12,127 nt of DNA from JAXGVG01 sp040773965 (GTDB lineage Bacteria > Pseudomonadota > Alphaproteobacteria > UBA9219): assembly GCA_040773965.1 (NCBI GenBank), contig JAXGVG010000045.1, forward strand, positions 1-12,127, in the 5' to 3' direction. A program made the translations under genes and the position numbers. The stretch's first letter is position 1. Every line of letters begins with the position of its first letter. This document shows, in pieces, positions 1 to 6,140 of this stretch. The notes beneath the pieces are model-generated. The model searched no databases. It saw nothing but the letters and a program-made list of their open reading frames with translations, and was not told where the DNA came from.

Positions 1-71
1 CGCAAGCGCGTTGCCCACATCTCCACAGGCGCAACAACCGCTACAACCAGAAATGGCTAAAGCGGCATGAG

Positions 72-106
72 AAAAAGGGGTAAATCCATGGACCTTAATT
101 TACCCC
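72..106 (-). terminator. Rho-independent terminator of the left-end hypothetical operon
   Basis: A perfect 9-bp inverted repeat (GGGGTAAAT at 77-85 and ATTTACCCC at 98-106) encloses a 12-nt loop. Read on the minus strand, the stem is followed directly by five T residues (complement of 72-76). It lies about 30 nt downstream of the stop codon of the minus-strand gene ending at 136. There is no T tract on the plus-strand side, so it should act on minus-strand transcripts. Confidence 0.8.
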
Positions 107-135
107 GCTTGCTGGTCTAAACGACGGGGTGCAGC

Positions 136-969
136 TCAAAGCAAGGAAGACGGGAAAGAAAGCGCCGGATCGTTATCCGCGACAATCGCAGTCTTGATGG
201 CCGCGAAATCGTATCTGGCCCTAATTCTCTTACGGCGGGATCTCAGCGTCGCCGTTCTTTTCGGCGAGGACGGTTTGCGCCCTTTCCGGCAACGATCAAG
301 GTGTTGCTTGTAAAGGTTCCAACGTTCCCGCCACTCCTCGCGCAGAGCGACGGCTTTGGCAGGATCGGTTTCTTGCCGCGCCTGATAGTGCAGCGACAAA
401 AGCTCGAATTTACATACCTGCCGGAAAGCTTCGACGATCCCCATTTTAGAAAAGTCTTCGATTAACTTGACGGGTAAGCCGTTGACGCTATCGAGCTTCG
501 TTTCCTTGATGATTTGCGGAAGCTCATGGCGGCGGAAAACGCGCGAGGGATCAGCTCCGCAAACCGCGGTTTTGGCCTTTCCGAAGGCCCTGCGAATAAG
601 CTCTTCCGAAACGGTCGCCCAGACTCGATAAATAGCAAGCTTAATTTGTTCGGGATCAGCTCCGCAGGCACCATGAAAATAAGCGATAAGCTTCTGTTCA
701 AAGAGCCATTTTCCGATAGGCGTATCGTCTAGAATGTTTGTTCTTAGGTGCCTGGCTTGCTCCCTCCCTCTTTCCATATTTATTTTAACGTCACTGACGG
801 AACGTCCCAGAAGGCGTGATAAAGCTTTATGAAACGCCCAGACGGGACCTGAATAAAGAACAAGAAATCCGTTGAAGCCGCCTAAAACGGCATCGCCCTC
901 AAGAGCGATTTGCTTCTTGAGCCACAGACAGAATTCGTCCGCATCCATATTTGGCGGGGGCGTCATCAT
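136..969 (-). CDS. Hypothetical protein, 277 aa, second gene of an orphan pair
   Basis: I do not recognise the family. The protein is 277 aa, soluble-looking and mixed in charge. A short hydrophobic patch lies near residues 30-45 (GGFNGFLVLYSGPVWAF), too short and polar-flanked to call a membrane helix. The C-terminal third is strongly basic (about residues 215-250, many Arg/Lys, for example RSRRKRIRARY), which could bind nucleic acid, but that is only inference from composition. The pentapeptide CGADP occurs twice (about residues 102 and 137), encoded by identical 15-bp stretches. The start is ATG-ATG at 969/966, and only a weak GGAA precedes it. It begins 20 nt after the stop of the upstream gene on the same strand, so the two are probably co-transcribed, and it is followed by a clear terminator. 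No Cys/His cluster, Walker motif or nuclease motif is visible. It is probably a real gene; function unknown. Confidence 0.7.
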   Translation of the reverse strand: MMTPPPNMDADEFCLWLKKQIALEGDAVLGGFNGFLVLYSGPVWAFHKALSRLLGRSVSDVKINMERGREQARHLRTNILDDTPIGKWLFEQKLIAYFHGACGADPEQIKLAIYRVWATVSEELIRRAFGKAKTAVCGADPSRVFRRHELPQIIKETKLDSVNGLPVKLIEDFSKMGIVEAFRQVCKFELLSLHYQARQETDPAKAVALREEWRERWNLYKQHLDRCRKGRKPSSPKRTATLRSRRKRIRARYDFAAIKTAIVADNDPALSFPSSLL

Positions 970-989
970 GACGGCGGTTCCGATGACGC

Positions 990-1430
990 TCAGCGCGGGG
1001 TGTGATTTTTAAACCTGACTCTGTATCCCGGCTTTGAAATAAGCTCCTCGCCAGCTTTCGCGCGCAACGTCTTCATGACGATTTCGGAAGTTATCGGCTT
1101 TAGCCAATTATTTTTTTCCATTACGCGAATGTCACGGGTAAACCTTCCGTCTTCCATCAAGCGGTTTTCTACCTTCCGCGCGTCGTCCATTGTGACGTTG
1201 CTGCTGGTAAGCTTGATGCCTCTGTGTTTGTTGTCAAAACGCACGAGATATTCTTGCTCCTTGCCGTCTTCAAGGACGACAATGATCAGGCCCCGCCAAT
1301 CCGTGGGGTCTGCATAATAGGCATAATCATCAGTGCGTGCGGGCAACAAGCCGGACACTTTTTTTAAACCTTTCAAGCAAGCCACCAGAAACACGATTTT
1401 CTGGAGCGGCAATTTCTTCTTTAAAAACAT
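990..1430 (-). CDS. Hypothetical protein, 146 aa, first gene of an orphan pair
   Basis: I do not recognise the family. The open frame could start at a GTG at 1463 (157 aa), but that codon has no ribosome binding site. The ATG at 1430 has GGGAGGA five bases upstream (1435-1441), so I place the start there. The N-terminus carries a hydrophobic stretch after several Lys (FLKKKLPLQKIVFLVACLKG), which may be a weak membrane anchor or an amphipathic helix. The rest is soluble and rich in charged residues, with predicted strand-like segments around DWRGLIIVVLEDGKEQEYLV and a basic C-terminal tail (GYRVRFKNHTPR). It sits immediately upstream of the 277-aa hypothetical gene and probably heads the operon. 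Base composition is more AT-rich than in the housekeeping genes further right, which would fit acquired or weakly constrained DNA. Confidence 0.65.
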   Translation of the reverse strand: MFLKKKLPLQKIVFLVACLKGLKKVSGLLPARTDDYAYYADPTDWRGLIIVVLEDGKEQEYLVRFDNKHRGIKLTSSNVTMDDARKVENRLMEDGRFTRDIRVMEKNNWLKPITSEIVMKTLRAKAGEELISKPGYRVRFKNHTPR

Positions 1431-1719
1431 AGCGTCCTCCCATACCTTTTCAAATAGTTTCACGAAAATTAACCATAAGTATTCATTGCGAATTCAATAT
1501 CCGGCAATTTACCATTTTGACCCATGCGCCAAAAAGCGCGATATTTACTTTCGTTAAAAAACGAAATAATGTTGCATTATCATATGGTTACGAAAGAATT
1601 AACGTAGCGGCGCTGGCGAACGCAAAAGAAAATGTTGGGGCGTTAAACGCCGGACTTTTTTAAGGCTTCTTCCACTGGGTCCCTTGGAGGGCGGCTTCCC
1701 CTTGACAGGGGCAACACAA
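1431..1719. other. AT-rich gene-free gap with an inverted repeat and a weak hairpin
   Basis: No coding frame is convincing in these 289 bases. An inverted repeat TTTCGTT-aaaa-AACGAAA lies at 1549-1566, about 120 bp upstream of the 1430 start; it could be an operator for the hypothetical operon. A near-perfect palindrome GGCGTTAAACGCC lies around 1639-1651, with a T run after it on the plus strand and an interrupted T-rich tract on the minus side. It might be a weak terminator for the minus-strand gene ending at 1720, but its usable stem is only about four to six bp. No convincing -35/-10 pair was found for the minus strand. Confidence 0.35.
1435..1441 (-). promoter_or_regulatory. Ribosome binding site deciding the start at 1430
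   Basis: On the minus strand this reads GGGAGGA, a strong Shine-Dalgarno, with the GGAGG core five bases before ATG 1430. It lies inside the longer GTG-started frame, which lacks any such site, so it selects the 146-aa start. Confidence 0.75.
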
Positions 1720-2193
1720 TCACCGGCAACTGGGCTGCCGATCACCGATTGCCCATGACTGTTTCCCGTAAAGCGCGGCGGCGCGGGTTTCGAAGGCGGC
1801 CGCCATCTTGCGAAAGGCCTTGTCGAAGAACAGGTTCATTATGGAACCGAGGAGCGGCGAGCGGAAACCGAAATCCACGAAAAACGTCATGGCGCAGCTT
1901 CCTTCGGGCCCGGGCTTGAAGTGCCATTCGTTCGTCAAATGCGAGAGTGGGCCCGCTTGGTAATCGGCGCGAATGATTCTTTGTTCCTCAAGCGTAACGA
2001 CCGAGGAAAAGGTTTCGCGGAAAGTTTTATAGCCAACGACAAGATCGGCTTCGAGAGTCCCGTTCTTCCTTTTTTTTACGCGCGATTCAAGGCACCACGG
2101 CAGGAATTCCGGATAGTGCTCGATGCCGGCGATAAGCGCGAACATCTGTTCCGGCGCATACGGGACGTTTCGTTGCTCAAAATGTCGCGGCAT
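1720..2193 (-). CDS. COQ10/RatA-family START-domain (SRPBCC) protein
   Basis: This 157-aa protein matches the polyketide-cyclase/COQ10 (RatA) family, a START-like fold that binds hydrophobic ligands. In mitochondria and alphaproteobacteria the family is linked to coenzyme Q binding and delivery to the respiratory chain. Diagnostic stretches are the N-terminal PYAPEQMFALIAGIEHYPEF followed by LPWC, then the central VGYKTFRETFSSVV and the C-terminal amphipathic region IMNLFFDKAFRKMAAAFETR. The frame is open up to a TTG at 2268, but homologues begin with a short sequence like MPRHFE, so the ATG at 2193 is chosen; no clear Shine-Dalgarno precedes either start. The gene is divergent from the L,D-transpeptidase gene. 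E. coli RatA was named as a translation toxin, but no paired RatB-like gene is visible here, so the COQ10-type role is the better reading. The last roughly 12 residues after the START fold look non-conserved. Confidence 0.88.
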   Translation of the reverse strand: MPRHFEQRNVPYAPEQMFALIAGIEHYPEFLPWCLESRVKKRKNGTLEADLVVGYKTFRETFSSVVTLEEQRIIRADYQAGPLSHLTNEWHFKPGPEGSCAMTFFVDFGFRSPLLGSIMNLFFDKAFRKMAAAFETRAAALYGKQSWAIGDRQPSCR

Positions 2194-2215
2194 GGAAAAA
2201 ACGGGCAAATGGTTG

Positions 2216-2244
2216 CTGACACAAAGCTCAATGCCCGGTATCCT
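2216..2244 (+). promoter_or_regulatory. Candidate sigma-70 promoter of the L,D-transpeptidase gene
   Basis: CTGACA at 2216-2221 (five of six matches to TTGACA) and TATCCT at 2239-2244 (four of six to TATAAT) are separated by exactly 17 bp. Transcription would begin near 2251, which leaves a short leader containing AAGG (2267-2270) before the ATG at 2280. It lies in the divergent gap after the RatA-like start at 2193. Confidence 0.45.
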
Positions 2245-2279
2245 GATCGTGAACCATGCAGCGATCAAGGCCTATGTGG

Positions 2280-3968
2280 ATGAAACGGATCTCTCTGGCT
2301 ATCGTTACCGGCGTTTTTTTGCTTCTCGGCGCGGCGGCGCCTGTCCGGGCTTCTGCCGAAAGCGCGGCCATTCAGGCTTTTTTGTCCCATCCTCCATCTT
2401 TTCTTAACGGGCTTCATCTTCGCCCTGCTGAACTGGACCGCTTTTACGCCATGCGGCAGTACAAGCCCGTTTGGGATATCAGCAGCAAGGCAAAACGGGA
2501 AACCCTCAAGACCTTCCTGTCGTCCGTTATGGCGTTCGCGCGGTACAACGGGCTTGCGCTCAGGGATTATCCGTCGGAAGAAATCGAAAGGATGATCGAG
2601 AGCGGCCAGGAAGAAGATAACGTCAGGCTCGAAGTCCAGATGACCGACTGGATTTTGGACGTGGCCCGCGACCTTCGGGGCGGGCGGGTCAATCTCAAGC
2701 ATCTTTATCCCGGATGGACGTTCGAGCCGGAGGAGCGCGATCTTGTGGCCGAGTTGGCCCAAGCGGCCGCGTCGAACCACATCGGCGAATGGCTTAACTC
2801 TCTTCCCCCGTCGACCCCGGCTTATGCCGCGCTGGCGCGCGAGCTGAAAACCTATCGCGAGTTCGAAAATGCCGGGCTTTGGCCGCGCGTTTCTTCCGGC
2901 CCTACGCTGAAACCGGGCATGCGCGATTCCCGCGTTCTTGAGGTTCGCAAGCGTCTGGCCGCCGAGGGTTATTCTTTACGGACGGATATAACGCAAGACG
3001 AAGCGGAAGTATATGACGACGCCCTGAAGGAAGTCGTCGAGAATTATCAGCGTCGCAACGGGCTTGAAGCCGACGGCAACATCGGCGAGAAAACACTTAA
3101 GGCGATGAACGTTTCGCTGCGCGACCGCATAAACCAGATTGCCGCCAACATGGAACGCTGGCGGTATATGCCATCGGCCTTCCCTTCCCGTTACGCGATG
3201 GTGAATATCGCGGACGCGCGGCTCGTTATCATGGACGGGGACCGGAGCCTTTACAACGGGCCGGTCGTCGTCGGAAGGCCGGACCGCAAAACACCTTTCA
3301 TTCATAGCCTGATCCGGAGCATCATCTTCAATCCTTCCTGGCACGTGCCCGCGAAGATCGCGCGCAAGGACATTTTGCCGAAATTGCGCAAGGATCCGCA
3401 CTATCTGGAAAAGCTCGGCTTCGTGATCAGCAGCGGCGACGATGACGATCCACATGGCGAGACGATCGATTGGCACAAGATCAAGGAAAGCGAATTCAAC
3501 TTTCGTCTTCGCCAATCGCCCGGAGACATGAACAGCCTTGGCCGCCTGAAGTTCGATTTCGACAACAACTTTGCCGTCTATATGCACGGGACGCCGCATC
3601 AGGAGCTTTTCGACAAGGCCGAGCGCAACCGGAGTTCGGGTTGCGTGCGTCTGCGCGATCCGGATGAAGTGGCATCTATCGTTCTTGCGCCGAACGAGGG
3701 CGACTGGAATCTTGAGCGGGTGCGCGAGGAAGTCGACAAGCGCAAGACCCGCTGGCTTTCGGTTGAACGGCCCTTGCCTCTATATTTCGTTTACTGGAGC
3801 GTTTTCCCAAGCGACGATGACGGTCCCCCCAATTTCAGGATGGACGTTTACAACTATGACCGCTTCCTGAACGAGAATTTGCGCTTCAAATCGAAGGGCG
3901 ACACGGAGGCTTCCTTGCCGGAGCCCTTTGAAACCGTTCAAATTCAAATCCCTGAAAGGACGGATTAA
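2280..3968 (+). CDS. YcbB/LdtD-type murein L,D-transpeptidase with PG-binding domain
   Basis: This is a periplasmic enzyme that forms 3-3 (mDAP-mDAP) crosslinks in peptidoglycan, or attaches other donors, by L,D-transpeptidation. From the ATG at 2280 it is 562 aa. A signal peptide (MKRISLAIVTGVFLLLGAAA, cleavage probably near VRASA) is followed by an N-terminal YcbB-type scaffold region to about residue 205. A PG_binding_1 domain follows (about 209-280, with LKPGMRDSRVLEVRKRL and YQRRNGLEADGNIGEKTL). The YkuD catalytic domain spans about 305-475. The catalytic motif is intact: His436 in YMHGTP, then SSGCVRL with nucleophile Cys455. About 90 residues follow the catalytic domain and end in a polar tail. 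The open frame extends to ATG 2256, but that codon lies almost at the predicted transcription start. AAGG is spaced nine bases from ATG 2280; ATG 2274 is a second possibility. The small lipoprotein-like gene begins 79 bp downstream. Confidence 0.93.
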   Translation: MKRISLAIVTGVFLLLGAAAPVRASAESAAIQAFLSHPPSFLNGLHLRPAELDRFYAMRQYKPVWDISSKAKRETLKTFLSSVMAFARYNGLALRDYPSEEIERMIESGQEEDNVRLEVQMTDWILDVARDLRGGRVNLKHLYPGWTFEPEERDLVAELAQAAASNHIGEWLNSLPPSTPAYAALARELKTYREFENAGLWPRVSSGPTLKPGMRDSRVLEVRKRLAAEGYSLRTDITQDEAEVYDDALKEVVENYQRRNGLEADGNIGEKTLKAMNVSLRDRINQIAANMERWRYMPSAFPSRYAMVNIADARLVIMDGDRSLYNGPVVVGRPDRKTPFIHSLIRSIIFNPSWHVPAKIARKDILPKLRKDPHYLEKLGFVISSGDDDDPHGETIDWHKIKESEFNFRLRQSPGDMNSLGRLKFDFDNNFAVYMHGTPHQELFDKAERNRSSGCVRLRDPDEVASIVLAPNEGDWNLERVREEVDKRKTRWLSVERPLPLYFVYWSVFPSDDDGPPNFRMDVYNYDRFLNENLRFKSKGDTEASLPEPFETVQIQIPERTD

Positions 3969-4047
3969 CCAAGAAATATTATTGCTTTCATGCCTTTTGA
4001 GGCGGTAGCCTACAAGAGGGCGTCCGGCGGGCGGATAGGGATATTTT

Positions 4048-4395
4048 ATGTCTTTGATAAAAAGAATATTTAAAGCAGCCACAACCATCACATCAAAAGG
4101 CGGTAATGCGCATTATGGTTCGCGTCGAAGGGTATCGTCCGGAATGTCGAAGATTTTGACCGTGTATGCGGCGATGCTTTTGCTTCCCGGTTGCCTGGAG
4201 GAAGGAAAAACAGGGCAAAAACAGCAAAACAATCCTTGCGCGATTACGTCTGTCGCGGAACGGCAGCCAATTTATTCTCTCGATGACGGAGAAAAGGGAA
4301 ATGGTTTCGCCGCATTCCTCGGTTTGTTGACGCTTGGCGGGGTGGCAGGAAACATTCTGATCCGCCGAAGGAGACGCGCAGAAAATAATTTGTGA
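4048..4395 (+). CDS. Small putative lipoprotein with C-terminal membrane segment and Arg tail
   Basis: The frame encodes 115 aa from ATG 4048, which has AGGG seven bases upstream. I do not recognise a family. Two features stand out. A lipobox-like LLPGC ends a short hydrophobic stretch (Cys49); translation from the internal ATG at 4144 would give an ordinary short lipoprotein signal (MSKILTVYAAMLLLPGC). At the C-terminus a glycine-rich hydrophobic segment (GFAAFLGLLTLGGVAGNILI) is followed by five Arg, the layout of a tail anchor or of CTERM-type sorting signals. The middle, about 35 residues, is polar with one more Cys. If the 4048 start is used, the lipobox is about 45 residues in, unusually deep for signal peptidase II. 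It lies between two cell-wall genes on the same strand and could share their function, but this is inference from position. Confidence 0.55.
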   Translation: MSLIKRIFKAATTITSKGGNAHYGSRRRVSSGMSKILTVYAAMLLLPGCLEEGKTGQKQQNNPCAITSVAERQPIYSLDDGEKGNGFAAFLGLLTLGGVAGNILIRRRRRAENNL

Positions 4396-4435
4396 TTCAT
4401 TTTGTAACGCACTGAAAGGCAACAAAATATTTGAT

Positions 4436-4489
4436 GGGTATTTTTCTTTCGCACTAGGGGCTTGCCACTTTCAATGAAAGGGAATACCC
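4436..4489. repeat. Long interrupted inverted repeat upstream of the DUF882 gene
   Basis: GGGTATT (4436-4442) pairs with AATACCC (4483-4489). Just inside these arms CTTTC (4446-4450) pairs with GAAAG (4476-4480), separated by short mismatched bulges. A nested CTTTCaatGAAAG lies at 4468-4480. There is no T tract on either side to make it an obvious terminator. It may be a leader structure or operator between the lipoprotein-like gene and the DUF882 gene. Low certainty. Confidence 0.35.
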
Positions 4490-4588
4490 CATTCCGACCG
4501 CGTGTTAGCCAATTGGTAAGTATTTAGGACAGACAATCGGCCACCGCATCGGAGCAACGCCCTTGCAACAACATTGGTTCGTTTGCGT

Positions 4589-5140
4589 ATGACCGGTTTC
4601 GTGAATATCGATAGACGGCGTTTCATTCAGTTGGGTTTGACGGCACTGGCGTGTTCGGCGGTGTGTCCCGCCATGGCCGCGATGCCGCGCGCCAAGGGCG
4701 TTCGTTCGCTGGCCTTCCACAACCTTCACACAGGCGAGCGTCTGCGCGTCAATTACTGGAAAGACGGCATTTACAGCCGTCCGGCGCTTGAGAAAATCAA
4801 CAACGTGCTTCGCGATTTTCGTTCCGGCGACGTTTACCCGATCCATCCGCGTTTGATCGATCTTGTCTACGATTTGCAGAACAGGCTCGGAAATTTCAAC
4901 ACGATAGAGATTATTTCCGGCTACCGCTCACCCCACGTCAACGCCATGATGGCCAACGCCTCGAGCGGCGTCGCGCGGCGCAGCTTTCACATGAAAGGCA
5001 TGGCGATCGATTTGCGCGTTGACGGCACGCCTTTGCGCAAACTTCAGCAAACGGCGCTTGACATGAGGCGCGGCGGCGTCGGCTATTACCCCAAGTCGGG
5101 TTTTGTTCATATCGACGTGGGGCCTGTGCGGCGGTGGTAA
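4589..5140 (+). CDS. DUF882 / YcbK-like (peptidase M15-type) Tat-exported metalloprotein
   Basis: This protein belongs to the DUF882/YcbK group, related to D-Ala-D-Ala metallopeptidases of the M15 fold and presumed to act on peptidoglycan in the periplasm. From ATG 4589 it is 183 aa. The N-terminus has a Tat-type signal (DRRRFIQLGLTALACSAVC ending near AMA), consistent with export of a folded metalloprotein. Conserved blocks are GYRSPHVN, the metal-binding SFHMKGMAIDLRV (His134, Asp141) and the C-terminal GGVGYYPKSGFVHIDVGP (His174, Asp176), which ends in the usual RRW. Length fits the family. The frame is open from a TTG at 4574; neither start has a clear Shine-Dalgarno, and ATG 4589 is preferred by codon. 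Position near the L,D-transpeptidase gene suits a shared cell-wall role. It ends 25 bp before the convergent GNAT gene, with no obvious terminator between them. Confidence 0.9.
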   Translation: MTGFVNIDRRRFIQLGLTALACSAVCPAMAAMPRAKGVRSLAFHNLHTGERLRVNYWKDGIYSRPALEKINNVLRDFRSGDVYPIHPRLIDLVYDLQNRLGNFNTIEIISGYRSPHVNAMMANASSGVARRSFHMKGMAIDLRVDGTPLRKLQQTALDMRRGGVGYYPKSGFVHIDVGPVRRW

Positions 5141-5165
5141 AGGCCGTCCGAATTCTTTTTCACTG

Positions 5166-5702
5166 TCATAAATCGATCCAATACCGGCGCGCGACGCCGC
5201 CGCTGTAAATTTTATCGGCGATCTTTCTATCCAGAACGCCCCCATTTGCCTCGATAACGTGCCAGGATGGCGCATTCTTGTCATCGCAGGTGAGCAAAAC
5301 GCGGTTGATGCCGCGTTTCTTCAGTTCTTCGAGCGCCAGTTTGAGAATAACCTTGCCGTAGCCGGTGTTTTGTCTGGAAGGGCGTATGCCATAACCCACA
5401 TGGCCGCCATGGTGAAAAAGAAAATCGTTCAACTCATAGCGAATGGAGACCATACCGATAAAGGCTTCCTCGTCGATCATCCAGAACAGGTTGTGCGGGA
5501 CTTTTTTGACCACCTCGCCGGTCGGCAGCTCGATGGGCGTTTCCTGATCGTTCAGCTCGGCCAGATGTTCGCCGATATGCCTTTCGATAACAACAATTTC
5601 CTCTTCGGTTTTTGGCGGCGAGACGCCGAGATTGAGCCCTTCGCGCAAAGCGGCAATATAGGACGCGGCGTATTTCAGATCGGGGAGTATCAATTCAGAC
5701 AT
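5166..5702 (-). CDS. GNAT-family N-acetyltransferase
   Basis: This 178-aa protein is predicted to transfer an acetyl group from acetyl-CoA to an unknown amine. The GNAT core is clear: GGHVGYGIRPSRQNTGYGKV holds the acetyl-CoA pyrophosphate loop (RQNTGYG, residues 110-116), followed by a helix LALEELKKRGINRVLLTCD and the motif-B region NAPSWHVIEANGGV. These blocks resemble the COG3981-type predicted acetyltransferases; the substrate cannot be read from the sequence. It is the third gene of an eno-ftsB-GNAT run. Its Shine-Dalgarno (AGGA, 5711-5714, eight bases before ATG) overlaps the ftsB stop codon, which implies translational coupling. In many alphaproteobacteria pdhA follows ftsB, so this gene occupies an unexpected slot. 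Confidence 0.88.
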   Translation of the reverse strand: MSELILPDLKYAASYIAALREGLNLGVSPPKTEEEIVVIERHIGEHLAELNDQETPIELPTGEVVKKVPHNLFWMIDEEAFIGMVSIRYELNDFLFHHGGHVGYGIRPSRQNTGYGKVILKLALEELKKRGINRVLLTCDDKNAPSWHVIEANGGVLDRKIADKIYSGGVARRYWIDL

Positions 5703-5712
5703 GAAAATTTTC

Positions 5713-6075
5713 CTAGGGCTGAGGCGGTTCCCGTTTCTTTTGTTCGTCTATTACGGCGGACGGCGTTAAATCCGGCGCAGTCAGAATTACTATTTCATTG
5801 GGTTTGGAATAATTGAGCAACTCGCGCGATTTCTCTTCAAGCAAGTCGGGATCGAGACTGTTTTTGTTCATCAGCTGCGTGCGGTGCTTGAGTTCCTGAC
5901 GTTCCTTTTGCAGCTTTTCAAGCGTAGCCTGCGCCGACTTGACCTCGTGTTCCATACGCAGCATGGCGAACCAACCGCGGTCGCCCTGTATGGCGTGATA
6001 GAGAAAATACACGAAAATGGAGGCTCCGATTACGGACCAGACGGTGTGCTGTGTGCGTTTGTGAAGGCGGTGCAT
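5713..6075 (-). CDS. ftsB: Septum formation initiator FtsB/DivIC family protein
   Basis: This small bitopic division protein would pair with FtsL and join the FtsQLB complex that activates septal peptidoglycan synthesis. It is 120 aa. It has a short basic cytoplasmic N-terminus (MHRLHKRTQH), one membrane helix at about residues 12-28 (VWSVIGASIFVYFLYHA), and the family's QGDRGW motif right after it. A periplasmic coiled coil follows (about 38-70, rich in Glu/Lys/Gln with a leucine heptad), then the conserved block LDPDLLEEKSRELLNYSKPN with EIVIL after it. The last roughly 20 residues are polar and variable. Its place directly after eno is the classic alphaproteobacterial and wider proteobacterial arrangement and supports the call. 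The gap from eno is 65 bp, with no strong promoter or hairpin, so co-transcription with eno is likely. Confidence 0.9.
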   Translation of the reverse strand: MHRLHKRTQHTVWSVIGASIFVYFLYHAIQGDRGWFAMLRMEHEVKSAQATLEKLQKERQELKHRTQLMNKNSLDPDLLEEKSRELLNYSKPNEIVILTAPDLTPSAVIDEQKKREPPQP

Positions 6076-6140
6076 GGCAATAAATACCCCGCTTCATAGT
6101 ATCAGAAATAAAGGTTGCGGAATACTTAAACTGAAAAAAC

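Noticed and set aside
1..83. Possible 3' end of a plus-strand gene entering from the left edge
   Set aside because: Three frames each stop by position 83 (at 58-60, 68-70 and 81-83), and none of the short peptides carries a recognisable motif, so no frame can be chosen.
1720..2193. RatA toxin of a RatAB toxin-antitoxin pair
   Set aside because: The START-domain family is widespread and COQ10-like in alphaproteobacteria, and no RatB-like partner gene is adjacent.
3992..4011. GCCT-tttg-AGGC-ggta-GCCT, which could form two mutually exclusive hairpins after the L,D-transpeptidase gene
   Set aside because: The stems are only four bp with no T tract; too short to call an attenuator or terminator.
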